Assembly: GCF_029962835.1 (NCBI RefSeq)
Contig: NC_080577.1
Coordinates: forward strand, 26,828,501 to 26,892,500
Origin: Magnolia sinica
Lineage: Eukaryota > Streptophyta > Magnoliopsida > Magnoliales > Magnoliaceae
Reading direction: 5' to 3'
DNA length: 64,000 bases
Shown here: one piece after another, positions 11,852 to 23,167 of the stretch
Position numbering within the stretch: position 1 is the stretch's first letter
Layout: each line of letters starts with the position of its first letter
Notes under the pieces: generated by a model
The model's input: the letters and a program-made list of their open reading frames with translations, nothing else
What the model was told of the DNA's origin: nothing
The model's database searches: none
Program-made: the position numbers and the translations under genes

Positions 11852-11856
11852 GTTAT

Positions 11857-12480
11857 GGGGAATGATCTTATGTGAAATATCCATAGGAAGATTCGCTATC
11901 AGTGAATCTCATTAGAGATTTAACTCACTCATCACCGTCATCATCTAAGCCTTATCCCAATTAAATGGGGTCAGCTACCAGAATCTAGTTCCTCCATTCC
12001 ACTCTATCCAGGGCTATAATAGAGATATTGGGAATTATCCAATGTGATTTAACAACATTTGGCGTTGATGAATTTCACTAGTGCCTCATACATGATGAAA
12101 ATAAAATATTCTGTAATCCATATTGTCAAATGCTATCACATTCATATTGCTTTGCCTAAACATGGATGGTTCCACCTTAATAATTAGCAGTTCGTAGTGG
12201 GCAAATGTTTAACCTCGAACCGTTGCCAATCAACACGAGTGAGGCCTTGTAGTCCCTATGATGAACGGTTATATTTAATGAACACTCGTGGTCGCGACCT
12301 TCGGGTGGGAGCTCCTCATCTCAAAGTGTGATGGCGTGTGGTGCGCAAGGAGTTGCTCGATCATGTATGTGGCCATTTTGAGCGGCGCTTCTTTAGAGAT
12401 ATGTGCATCATTTAGAGTCTTTAAAAACATTTTGTGATGCATTCACAATGTACAAAGGGTTTCCTAAATGGAAAGTTGGG
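11857..12480. other. Intergenic, unclassified repeat debris
   Basis: No gene seen. The segment about 11,930-12,000 (CATCATCTAAGCCTTATCCC, then AAATGGGGTCAGCTA) is a phrase I recognise as a widespread plant dispersed repeat, but I cannot assign it to a family. Confidence 0.4.
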
Positions 12481-14942
12481 CAATGATTGTCTTAAGTCAT
12501 GCTACTAAATCATAGACAGCTTCAACTTTGAAGGCAAGTCCTTCCAAAGGTCCCTTGGGGATATCTCTCAAATTTGGATTTAAAGGATTTGAGGGCAATG
12601 GACTTGTTCTTTGGAGCTTTGAAATTCAACTCATAACTTCGAAATGATCCAACCAATTCCTCAATCTTCATTCTGTCGGTATTCCTCAACTCTTGTATAA
12701 CTGTAACCTTAAAATTAAATCTCTCAGGAAGTGATCGTAGTACTTCTGCACAAACCTTGCTTTCAGGGATGCTTTCACCAAGACCCCACATAAAACAATG
12801 TCATTTAATTTTGTATAGAAGTTCTATAAATGTCTCATTTTCTTCCATACGAATTTTCTCAAATTTGGTTGTGAGGATTTGGATCTTAGACTTTTTCATA
12901 ATATTCGTTCATTCATGTATCATTTCAAGTATATCCCAAGCTTGTTTTGCCGTATCACAATAAATGATTCTTTTGAACTCATCTAGTGATAGGGCACAAG
13001 TTATAGCATTTAAAGCTTTTGCATTAGCACTACTTTCATTTTTTCGAGTACTTATATATAGTTTATAGGCTATTTCTTTTATAGACATGGTTTTATCCTC
13101 AGCTACTACTTTCAATTTAGGAGGGGACCATTGAGTCATAGTGGCTTGCCACATACTTTCATCTATGGATTTGAGGAAGATCCTCATCCGGGCTATCCAA
13201 TATGAATAGTTAGAGCCATCAAAGGGAGGTGGCCTGGATATAAATAAACTTTCGAAATTTGTTATCTTATAGCTCTGGATTTAGCTCTAGGAGGTGAATC
13301 CCAATAAGAGCAACCTCGCTCTAATACCACTTGTAAGTTGATCTATGGATGTCCTAGAGGAGGGTGAATAGGACTAAACCAATTTTCAATAATCAATTGT
13401 GGAAAATGAATTCATAATAGTAATAGATATTGAAATGTTGATTTCAATTTAGTCGTAGGACAACTTTCACCTAAAATCTTAGGCAGAACAACCTTATTTC
13501 ATGAAGTTCTTGAATCCAATATTTCAAAATAATAAAAGTAGAGAATAAGATTATCAATCACCACAATACATAGAAAATTATAGTGGTTCGGTGTTTAACA
13601 TACCTACTCCACTTCCAGAATTACTACTCCATATAATTTTTGTTATCCATTATTTTCAAGGTTTTCACAGGATCATCTCAACAACTTCTTACAGTTCTTG
13701 TGATTTTCACAGGCCTACCACAACAAAACCTCAAGTGATTTTCATGGGCTACCACTACACTACCCGATGAGATTTATGGGCAAGCTCAACAAATCCAAAA
13801 TGAAAGTAATATATTGCAAAGAAATACTTATCTTCTTAAAGATGAATGTCGATGCGAAGATACTGATGAAGCCTTTTAGACGTATATGCTTCAATTGATG
13901 CAGCAAATCTTTTTTTTTTTTTTTTTTTGGATGATGATGAATCAATGTATTCTCAACCAGAAAAGATTTAGGGATATAATTTCTCAAAGAATAAAACCCT
14001 GAAAGCTGCAGATTCAATTCTCTAATCTCAAGTTGAGTATAACATAGTTTCTAATGAAATTTGAATATACTTGAGAATTGAATTGAATAAGCCATAAAAG
14101 AAATAAAAATTACTAAGCAAATAGCTTGGAATGGACTAGAATTTCTCTTAGTGTTTGGAAGAATTATATCTCTTTTTCGTATGTTAAAAAATGAGAAATT
14201 GTCTTTATTTATAGCTAAAGATTTGGTTCTTCGGTTAGCCTAAGAATTCATTCAGGAAGAATTCTCTTTTTCGTATTTTAAAAAATGAGAAATTGTCTCT
14301 ATTTATAGTGAAAGATTTGGTTCTTCGGTTAGCCTAAGAATTCATTTAGCTGGCCAAATTTCCACAATACTGTTTCAACAGCTATTAGATTTCACGGGAT
14401 TTGATTTTATTAAAACTTAGGCTGGCTTGAGTAGAAATCTGACTGGCTAGAGCAATGTTCGACTAGCCTAAGCTCCTAGAAATCAGAGAACATGCATTGC
14501 TATAAACTTGACCCGGGTCACCCTTGGGGACCGAGTTGGGTTGGGTTGGTCAAATGCAGGGTTAGGCTGCCGAATTTCCAATAGAAATAAAAATACATGT
14601 TGCTGAAAACTTGACCTAGGCTGATCTTTGATTGACCCGAGATGGTTCGACTTGTCGAACATCCTCAATCTTTCAAGTAGAATTAGCCACAAGTTAAAGT
14701 TTGAAAAATCATAATAATGCACTTTATCATAGAGTCTTTTCTATGGTTATCTTTACCTGTAGGTTGGCATACAATTGATCTTTCTATTGAACTTGTTCCG
14801 AGCCTTCTACATTTGAGATGTTGCGTCGTGCTATTGTCTTGAAGTGTCAAAGAGAGCTAAAGTGTGCTGAAGTTTCATACCGTATACATTTTGTATACGA
14901 AATTTGACAACTACTTGTGTGCTTAAAATATTAGCACTTACA
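12480..14942 (-). mobile_element. Truncated Ty1/copia element: one LTR, primer site and gag remnant
   Basis: Read on the minus strand, a probable LTR (13332-14942, TGTAAG...CTTACA borders) is followed by a primer-binding site (GTGGTATTAGAGC at about 13,318-13,330). Gag-like remnants follow at about 12,500-13,190 (MRIFLKSIDESMWQA; AKQAWDILEMIHE; EVLRSLPERFNFKVT) of the copia UBN2 type. Protease, integrase, RT and the second LTR are not found, so the element is a broken 5' fragment. The coding remnant has a few interruptions. The LTR holds the AGTGGTTCGGTG phrase common in copia LTRs. Confidence 0.7.
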
Positions 14943-15102
14943 ACTCTCAAATCTCTCCATGGAGGAAGGATTTCATTTGCAGCCCTATTTATCCCTAATT
15001 CATTTTATTTACCTCCATTTACTTCCATCCAAACACACCAAAAAAACCGTTTACTTTCGTTTACCTTCAATTCCTCTCATTTACTCTCATGCAAATGGCC
15101 TG

Positions 15103-15733
15103 TAAAGGAAAAAAATGCATCTTATTTATTTACAATGAGGTAAATGAAATCCGGAGAGATGGAAGGAGGGAGCTCTGGCTTTTCTCAATAATATCATTTT
15201 ATCAAAGTGATTGAAACACCACTTTTTATTTATTTATTATTTTTATTTCTTTACATTTCTCAGTGGTGGATTTTACCTGGAAATATATAATGCTGGCCTA
15301 CTCGGCCCCAATCACCATGGTTTTATGCATGTGTAATCCACATTTCAGTGATAAAAACTGCCCATCTGACAGGCCTCAACATAGACAGGCAAGTACTCTG
15401 TCAGACAATCATAGCCATCCAATAATTTGCCTGCAAGATAGACGGTCAGAAGTAAATGGAGAGAAGTCCAATGGTCCATATCCATTCGGATGCCAATGTT
15501 TCTTTAGTATAGGACAATTATAATCCATTGCATATGCATGGTGGGGTCCAACAAATGAGCAATGTGGATCACTGAAAGAGTAAAGAAGGCTGGCTCGAAT
15601 GTAAATGCCATTATTTCAGGCCGAGCATTTTGTGGTGAATCTAATATGTTTGTCGTGAATACAATGTTGCATTCGATTGTTTTGAAGAAATTACTTTGGA
15701 TTTTAAGTTGATCATTTTATTTCTGAACTAAGG
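15103..15733. repeat. Dispersed about 0.6-kb repeat, copy 2
   Basis: Counterpart of 4467-5057 in the same orientation. It ends about 100 bp downstream of the stop codon of F-box gene A. No coding potential is conserved between the copies. Confidence 0.65.
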
Positions 15734-15839
15734 AAAAAATAAAAAGCTTCAGATGGTAAACACTAACAACAGAGCCCAATGTATTCTTATACAAGTAAAT
15801 GAAGGAGCAAAAGCAAGTGTATTAGCGCTACTAAATGCT

Positions 15840-18800
15840 TCACTTCTTGGGCCTTATCTCAATGCCTTCTATGATCATTCCACCCTTCAAATGGCCACCC
15901 TTCACTTCCATCAAACTCATCTCCACTGCCCCTTCACTTCTCTCATCGACAAAGAACTCGCCCATATCAATCTCCATCCATCCATCAGTTCTGGCACTTG
16001 GAATCCGAACATTCTCCATGTTAATGCGTCTAGACCTATTCGGTCGTGAACAGGGTAATGTATTCATGAATTCTTTCATTCGTTCTAGGTTAGTTTGATG
16101 CCGTTGCCTTCGGCTCTCTGAGGCTAGTAAATAAGCTGTGTGTTTATTATACACCTTGCCTCCCAATCTAACCGTTAGCTCCATAGGAAGGGAGTCGAGT
16201 CCTTGCACATCATTGAGGAATTTTACGATGAGAAAAGCTGAGTAAGTCGTTTTCGCAGAGAGCATGCAGGTTTCAAACTTGCCGTGGATCTCCAGCCAAC
16301 ACACACCTAAGAGCTCCGCCACCTCTGAGAACCTGCAGAACAAAGAAATTGAACTGGAGCTCTGCTTCTTTTCTCTTTCATGGATACTATCTTGTCTCGA
16401 GTTGAGCCCTGACTCAGCCCGAGTCTGAGGTGAATTTGACGTAGGGATGAACGTGATGAGGTCAATCACCGTCTTCCTCGAGGATAATTACTCCAAATCC
16501 AAGGAGCTTATCTGGACTCCTCAGAGAGATTCCTTGAATCCACGAGGGAAAATGAGAAAATAAAAATAAATCCTAGAAATTCGAAATTTGATTGATGAAT
16601 AAAATGAGTTTACAACCCTTTAATTAGGGATATTAAACCGGAAGAAGTTTTGGAATTAAACTCCAACTCAAACTCCCTAAAATTGGTAATTTATTATAAA
16701 TAGTAAATTTAATATTTATAGTAAGTGTCCTATTTGGCTTAACCACATTATTCTCTTAATGTTTCTAGGCACTTTTCATGTTGGACACAACTCCTAAACA
16801 TAAAAGTTATAATCAAACTAAAGCTTACTATAAATAGTAAAAATGGATTTTTGACCGTTGATCTGATGAAATCTCGCAAGTTCGGCCTGGGCAACCTGGC
16901 ATAGCCATATTGGTTGGCTAAAGTAGCTTCTCCTACCACAAAATCATGTATGGTACATTGAGTAATTCATTTCGGTTTTGCGAGATACACCTGTTGTAAG
17001 GTTCTAACGGACCGGATCACCTCTGCCTCCAATTGGGTCATCTCTAGTCATCCTGGACATGAAAGTGTCCGTAACCCGTAGAATTGGGCGTGACTCAGCT
17101 GAGTCAGTGGTGATTCGCATTGTTAAAGATACTCATCCGAGCTGTCAATCCATGATCATGTTTGTTTCTGTCACAGTAAGGGGTGACCTAAGGGTCTGTT
17201 TGGGCGGTGGGATTAGAAGGGATTAGGTGGGATGGAATTCAAAAAACATAAGTATTACTTATGGCAGGGATTGTGCCATGTTGTCATGGGATAAAATTAA
17301 TGCCATCCTTTGTTGATAATACAGTGGTACATTGAATGGATATATCGTGTTATATCTAAACTGTTCATTTGTTTTGAAACCTCATTTTATGGCATGGGCC
17401 TAAAAATGAGATAGATTCAAAACTTATGTAGCCCCAAAGAAGTTTTCAATGATAAGTATTTAATTCCCGTTCCTTTCTATGGTGGGGTCCACTTGAGCTT
17501 TAGATTTACCTGATTTTTAGTCCATGCTCTAAAATAATCTAGATAAATGGGTGGACGGTGTGGATATAGCTCACACATCATAGTGGGACCTACACAACTT
17601 CCCAAACATTGAGTGAAATTGGCACAGGACCTAATGCAATTCCATTTAATGTAATTACAAGCTTTTCCATTCTTCCCAAACATTAAGTGAAATTTGCACA
17701 GGATCATGTGAATCCCATCCCACCTATTTCCTTCTAATCCCACCGCCCAAACAGACCCTAAGGCAGTGGGATTAGAAGGGATTAGGTGAGATGGGATTCA
17801 GAAAACATAATTATTACCCATGGCAGGATTGTCCCCTATTGCCATGGGATAAAATTAATGTCATGCTTTGTTGATAATACGATGATGTATTGAATGGATA
17901 TACCCACCATCATTTGAAATTACTTAGAATAACATACATATGTTATATCTAAACCGTTCATTTGTTTTGTAACCTCATTTTATGGCATGGGCTTAAAAAT
18001 GAGGTAGAACCAAAACTTATGTGGCCCCAAAGAAGTTTTCAACGGTAAATATTCAATTTCCATTGCTTTCTATGGTGGGGTCGACTTGAGCTTTAGATTT
18101 ACCTGATTTTTTGGCCCATGCTCTAAAATAATCTCGATAAATGGGTGGACGGTGTGGATATAGCCCACACATCATGGTGGAACCTACACAACTTCCCAAA
18201 CATTGAGTAAAATTGGCACAAGACCCAATGCAATTCCATTTAATGTAATTCCAGGCTTTTCCATCCTTCCCCAACATAGATAGGAATTGGCACGGACCAG
18301 ATGAATCCCATCCCACCTAATCCCTTCTAATCCCACTGCCCAAACAGACCCTAAGTGATAGAATCTGAACCCTACATGTGGCCGAATACCATTCTGAGCA
18401 TTAAAAATGTGGCGTCCAAATGTCAATAAGCCACATCTCACATCGACCCAAATAATCCTAACCATCCATCCAGCAGCCATAAGATGGTTGAAATAAAGAA
18501 AACAGTTCCACACCCAACATGCAGAAGTCCAATTTCAGATGGTTAGGTTTGTTTGATCAGCATGATTCTTGTCCTGTACCCCATGGTTTGGATGGTCCAG
18601 ATTGCTGTATAGAAGCATGCCCAATGCAAAATAGAGATAAAATACAAGGCAGAGAGAGTAGGAGTGACCTTGATTCAGGTAGAGAAATCCACCTCCAATA
18701 CCTAGGAGTATCTCCCCATATAATCAAAAGCTCTCTTGCAGATAACGTATAGCATTTTCTCCCACTCCATTTTTCTAACCAAAATCTCTGCCATTAAAAG

Positions 18801-20558
18801 AAAAGCTCACTGCATCATCCTGCTTATGTAGGAATGGTAATGTTGCTAGCTTTGCCAGCATGGCACAGGTGTGTGAAATCTGAACCATTCATCAAATGGG
18901 TACGGCTGTGAACCTGCACTGGTCCAAAAATTAAGGCTAGTTCACTCATCAGGTGGGCCACACATTTGTGTATGTATCATTAACAATTAATTATTTTTTG
19001 TTCGTCAGATTTTATTGTATGTGTGATCCACCCAATGAGTGGACGTGCTTGATTTTTAGTCAGGGGCAGGTTCATGATGGGCCCACCTGATGAATGGCTT
19101 GATTGAGTGAATCGCTTGATTGAATGGCCATATTGGTTTTAACTGTCCATTCAGAGGGATGGTGGACCTGATGGAAGCTCATTTAGGTGACACACTTGTT
19201 CAATCGGACGCGGTTTGGCTAGTGACGCTGCCACCAGTGGCTAGTGGTTGGTACTGTGGACATGTGATTTATCCACGCCGTCCATCCATTTTGAAAGATA
19301 ATTTTAGGGCTTGATCCCAAAAATTAGATAGATCTAAATCTCATGTGGACCACACCATGGGAAAACAATAGTGATTGAATGTCCACCATTAAAAACCTCC
19401 TAGGGCCCACTGTAATGGTTATTTGACATCTAACCTGTTGATTAGGTCATACGGAAAAAAAGTATATCAGCTTGATCCAAAACTTTTGTGGCCCGCAAGA
19501 ATTTTTTAATGGTGGTCGTTCAATCAACACTGTGCGGTCCACTTGAGATTTGGATCGACCTCATTTTTGGACTCATACCATAAAATGATATGGAAGAATG
19601 GGTGGGCGTGGATGAAACACATACATCATGGTGGGGCCCCCAGAGCACCGACCACTAGCCATTGGCTGGCTAGTGGCAGGGTCACCTCCTGAAAGCGGAT
19701 TGCCCGGGGCTGTGTGGGGTGCACAGAGATATCCGTGACAAATCCACTCCGTCCATCTGTTTTGCAAGACAACGATAAGACAGGAATAAAAAAATCAGCC
19801 AGATCTAAATCTCATGTGGGCCATACCACGCCAAACAGTAGGGATTGAAGGCCTTGGATGGACAGAAGTTTTGTATCAGGATGATATTTGTGCCCACAGG
19901 CCACAGTTTATCTGAGTGGCAATAACCCTATGAACGGTTTGGATGGCATACAAACATAATTGACAGTTCAAGGCGTTCCAACTCTTTCGTTTGGTGTGGT
20001 CCATCTGAGATTTGGATATACCTGATGTTTAGATTCCTGTCTTGTTGTAGTCTTTCAAAACAGATGGACGGAGTAGATTTGTCACGGATATCTATATGGA
20101 ACCAACAAGCCCGAGCACAGGTATATCCATGTGCCTGGGGTCACAGGCAAAATCCACTTTCCTCCTCAGGTCAAAAGAACAGAAATATCCCAGATTCTGA
20201 GCGCCGGCCCCGATTTGTGAGGGCGTCAGGAATACAGACAAAAAAGGGCTGCAGCTTACAGGAAATTTACCATTTTACCCCCGTCGACGGGAATCGAATC
20301 GCAGAGGCGGAAAAAGAGCTCCTTCTTGGACGAGAAATCCACAGGAGAAGCCGATCTTGAGAGGATCTCTGGATAATCCGACGGCAGGAATCTCTCCCAA
20401 ACGGCGTCAGATTCCGATGCGGATCGGAAGATGGTAGAGACGGCTGACGATCGGCACACATCTGGAGGAGAGGTGAGGGAGAGGACGTGAGAAATACAGC
20501 TCTCGTTCAACCCGTCGAAATCCGCAGCCGCCGCTGCTGCTGTTTCTCCCCCTTCCAT
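15840..20558 (-). CDS. F-box/PP2 protein gene A (PP2-B type, Nictaba-related)
   Basis: Three exons on the minus strand: 20558-20271 (96 codons), 18787-18669 (119 nt) and 16332-15840 (stop TGA included). Predicted length is 299 residues, with GT/AG borders throughout. Exon 1 encodes an Ala-rich start, then the F-box: CISHVLSLTSPPDVCRSSAV, then VWERFLPSDY. Exon 2 gives FWLEKWSGRKCYTLSARELL and YWRW. Exon 3 gives FSEVAELLGVCWLEIHGKFE, DGWMEIDMGEFF and IIEGIEIRPKK, the end typical of PP2-B proteins. By family knowledge the F-box binds SKP1 in an SCF ubiquitin ligase and the PP2 domain is a Nictaba-like lectin fold that may recognise glycoprotein clients. The ATG chosen (MEGGE) starts just before the F-box; an upstream in-frame start adds 8 unlikely residues. 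No disabling change is seen. Introns of 1.5 and 2.3 kb are swollen by transposons. It is more diverged from B and C than they are from each other, especially in the PP2 domain. Confidence 0.88.
16437..17080 (-). mobile_element. Solo LTR in intron 2 of gene A
   Basis: A 644-bp sequence starting TGACGTAGGGATGAACGTG, the inverse of the gypsy LTR tail at 11,851. It is flanked by GAATT at 16432-16436 and 17081-17085, a 5-bp target duplication. There is no internal region, so this is the product of LTR-LTR recombination. It belongs to the same or a sister family as the element at 9,305. Confidence 0.75.
17192..18351. mobile_element. Doubled Tourist-like MITE in intron 2 of gene A
   Basis: Unit 1 runs 17192-17758 with TIRs GGGTCTGTTTGGGCGGTGGG and its inverse, flanked by TAA (17189-17191 and 17759-17761). 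Unit 2 follows at once (17762-18351). It lacks the outermost left bases and ends with the same right TIR and TAA (18352-18354). The two units are close copies. Their interiors carry the window's palindromic-family core (GTGGGGTCCACTTGAGCTTT on the plus strand in unit 1). Confidence 0.78.
18855..19105. mobile_element. Inverted-repeat element in intron 1 of gene A
   Basis: The left arm (TGAACCTGCACTGGTCC, then TCATCAGGTGGGCCACACA) faces an inverted right arm (TGTGATCCACCCAATGAG, then GGGGCAGGTTCATGATGGG) across an AT-rich loop (about 18,975-19,010). It is a MITE-like fold-back element. Boundaries are approximate. Confidence 0.5.
19207..19696. mobile_element. Long-TIR palindromic element, intron 1 of gene A
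   Basis: The left arm (GGCTAGTGGTTGGTACTGTG, then CCACGCCGTCCATCC) and its inverse on the right (CACATACATCATGGTGGGG, then GACCACTAGCCATTGGCTG) enclose the standard core. Core blocks in order: AAATCTCATGTGGACCACAC, CCTAGGGCCCACTGTAATGG, TAACCTGTTGATTAGGTCAT, AAAACTTTTGTGGCCC and CACTTGAGATTTGGATC. No protein. Confidence 0.7.
19697..20160. mobile_element. Long-TIR palindromic element, second subfamily, intron 1 of gene A
   Basis: Arms AGATATCCGTGACAAATCC and its inverse (TTTGTCACGGATATCT) enclose a core containing GTAGGGATTGAAGG. It is closely related to the element at 2,165-2,690 (both end GGTATATC...GTGCCTGGG-GTCACAGG). It abuts the previous element, so the two were inserted side by side or nested. 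Confidence 0.65.
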
Positions 20559-20704
20559 TTGCAGATTTTCACTAAACCACAAAACTGGGGCTTTTGAACT
20601 TCAGCTGTTTTGGACGAATTTACTAGAAAACCACCTTCAAGACCTGCTTGATAACCCCATTTTGACCCGTCTGAACCTATTTCATGGTCTGCCCCGATGA
20701 AAAG
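20559..20704 (-). promoter_or_regulatory. Proximal promoter remnant of gene A
   Basis: Only 146 bp separate the gene A ATG (20,558) from the transposon at 20,705. I see no clear TATA box. Any core promoter must lie here or within the inserted element. Confidence 0.4.
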
Positions 20705-21242
20705 GGAAACAGATTGGCTACTCCCCCTGCCACCAGCCCCGTGGCTGGTGGTCAGTGCTCTGTGGGCCCCGCCATGATATATGTGTTTCATCCATTCCGT
20801 TCATCCATTTTTAAAGATCATTTTAGATCTTGATCCCAAAAATGAGAGGGATATAAATCTCAGGTCGATCACACCACGGGAAAACAATAGCGATTGGATA
20901 TCCATCATTAAAATCCTCCTAAGGTCCACTGTACTGTTTATTTGACATCCAATCTGTTAATTAGGTCATACAGGTCCAGATGAATGGAAAAAACAAAGAT
21001 GAGCTTGATCCAAAACTTTTATGGCCCCCAAAAGGATTTTAATGGTCAACGCTCATTCAACACTGTTTCCTTTAATGTGGTCCACTTGAGATTGGGATAT
21101 ACCTAATTTTTAGTCTCTTAAAATAAAATGATATGGAAAAATAGATGGACAGCATGGATGAAACACATACATCATGGTGGGGCCCACGGAGCACCGACCA
21201 TCAGCCATTGGCTGGTGGCGGGGGAGTAGCCAATCCGTTCCC
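20705..21242. mobile_element. Long-TIR palindromic element with 9-bp target duplication
   Basis: The left end GGAAACAGATTGGCTACTCC and the inverted right end GGAACGGATTGGCTACTCC continue as inverted repeats for over 100 bp (CCACCAGCC, GTGGGCCCCGCCATGATATA). A perfect 9-bp direct repeat GATGAAAAG flanks it (20696-20704 and 21243-21251). Long TIRs plus a 9-bp duplication are the signature of Mutator-like (MULE) elements. This 538-bp copy is non-autonomous. It is the best-defined member of the family in this window. Confidence 0.82.
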
Positions 21243-21494
21243 GATGAAAAGCTCCTCAGGCCGTAAATGTTTCCATGTGCACTCAATCAGCCGATCCTAA
21301 CCGTTCGATAGGTGGCATTCAGAGCAGCCATTAGTTAACGGCCAAAGAGTGCTTCAGGAAGTTGAAGATAATGAAGGATAGATTTGTCTAATATGTGTGA
21401 TTTTTGAAACACAGGCCATCCATGATGGGTCCCGCTGGATAGACTTACGATTTCTACGCTTCAGCGCAGCGGCGAAAAATGGGAATCCGGTTCG

Positions 21495-21990
21495 GTAGTC
21501 CCCTCGAGTACCAGCTCGGTACTGTAAAAACTATGTGGGCCCCACCATAATGTATGTGTCTTATCCACGCCGAACATATTTACAGCTCATTTTAGGGCAT
21601 GAGCCAAGAATATGAGGCACATCCAAGTTTAAGGTGAACCACACTATAGGAAACAGTGGTGATTGAACCTAGGGCCCACTGTAATGTTTATTTGCCATCT
21701 AACATGTTGATTAGGTCAAATAGGTATGTACGAAGGGAAAACAAATATCAGCTTCATCTAAAAATTTTGAGGCCCTGATAAGATTTTTTAACAGTGGGCG
21801 TTCAATCACCACTTCGATCCACCTAAGACTTGGATTTGCCTCATATTTTGAGCTCAGCCCTAAAATGATATGAATAATAATATTAAAAAAATAAAATAAA
21901 ATAAAAATAGAGGGTTGGTGTGGATAAAACATGTATATCATGGTGGGGTTCACATAACTTCTTTAAGGGTACACTAATGCGGAGCTTGGC
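21495..21990. mobile_element. Long-TIR palindromic element
   Basis: The same core order as 19,207-19,696, starting at ATGTGGGCCCCACCATAATG and closing with ATCATGGTGGGGTTCACAT inverted. The right half has gained an A/T-rich low-complexity tract (about 21,880-21,910). Boundaries approximate. Confidence 0.6.
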
Positions 21991-22255
21991 AATCAAGGGT
22001 CCACTATGGAATCCTTTCTTAGAAAATTGGGAGCCAATTTGGTGAGGGGTGGGATTTAATTGGGGCACTGCATATGAATCATGCAAAGTATATTTGAAAG
22101 TAGTTCAGACTAATAGCAACTTCAACACGTCATGAGGCTACCTCTCTGTTTCTTAGAAAATGAGTCTTCCCGTGAGAGCAGATTCGGTGAGGCCTTGATG
22201 TGCCAATATTTGATTGATTCTGCATGGTGTGACATTAGTTGAGTATGTAATTGAA

Positions 22256-22350
22256 CACTATGGTCTTGGTATCAATTCCCTAGTGGGGGTGGCTAAGGGT
22301 GGAGTGTGTACGGACAATGGGTGTGTACTAACAAGCTAATCCAAAAAAAA
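22256..22350 (+). mobile_element. Short SINE with 11-bp target duplication
   Basis: A 95-bp body containing TGGTATCAATTCCCTAGTGG (B-box-like), then GGTGTGTACTAACAAGCTAA, and ending in A8. ATGTAATTGAA flanks it perfectly (22245-22255 and 22351-22361). Related copies lie at 25,198-25,302 (minus) and 25,360-25,432 (plus). A half-length piece of the palindromic family follows at about 22,430-22,540. Confidence 0.7.
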
Positions 22351-22361
22351 ATGTAATTGAA

Positions 22362-23034
22362 AATTACTTGCTGCAGCCTGGTGTATGAAGTTACTCTGAT
22401 TTACGAAGTTACTGTGATTAGCAGCTAGGGGCTCCACATAATGTTTGTACGGAATCTATCTCATTCAGCCATTTTGCCATATCATGATAGGACATGAGCT
22501 TAAAAATGAAGTAGATTCAAAACTCAAGTGAGCCATGTCAATTGGAAAAAGAGAGAAAAGCAGGCTCAGGCTCCACGATGAGAGGTTTTTGCTTGAATAA
22601 AAACCCTAAGAGCCCATCTCCTTATCTCCTTATTTATACAAGGAAGATAAAGAGAAGAGATGCGTTTCTCTTAGGGTTTGTTTATTTCACTTATTCAATA
22701 ATTATAAAAAAAAATATATTAATAATAAAATTAAAACAAAATAATTTTTGGCAAAACTAAAACTTAAATTTTATTATTATTATTATTATTTAAGTATACC
22801 CATGCTTACCATGTCCGGGCGACTTGGTGCACACATAACAGCCAAGGTATAATAGAACACTTTTTTTTAAAGGACTTTTACATTTTTTTTTCTTTATTTG
22901 ATGGGGAACAATATCTTAAACTTGAAAAAAAAAAAAAAAAAAAAAACCAAACAAACAAACAAACTTATTATTGAAGTCCTTTTTTAAAGAATTTTTTTTC
23001 TTTTCTTTTTATATATTATATACGCTCTAATGTA
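22362..23034. other. Intergenic, AT-rich, no gene
   Basis: Contains a half copy of the palindromic family (about 22,430-22,540), a TTA-repeat (about 22,772-22,792) and a long A-run with CAAA repeats (about 22,924-22,965). I see no gene. Confidence 0.5.
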
Positions 23035-23167
23035 AATCTCTTTCAAATAGAATCAAACTCGGTTGTAAATAGGAAGATGAAAGAGACCATGGACGATCGC
23101 ACACGTTTCAATGAGACCTGGGCGAGAGGACATGAGAGATACAATCATCGGACGAACTGAATCTCAT
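23035..23167 (-). pseudogene. Decayed F-box/PP2 exon-1 relic
   Basis: On the minus strand from 23,167 it reads MRFSSSDDCISHVLS, matching the F-box start of genes A-C (FSSLDEGCITHILS). After a frame change of the kind expected from small indels it continues with RSSMVSFIF and TEFDSI, matching RSS-VS-IF and ESD-IWERF. It has no usable frame and no PP2 exons nearby. It is a fourth array member decaying between A and B. Confidence 0.65.

Noticed and set aside
17477-18513. Minus-strand frames repeating SCVG(P/S)TMMC-LYPHRPPIY
   Set aside because: These are translations of the palindromic transposon core in the doubled MITE; the same peptides appear wherever that repeat is present.
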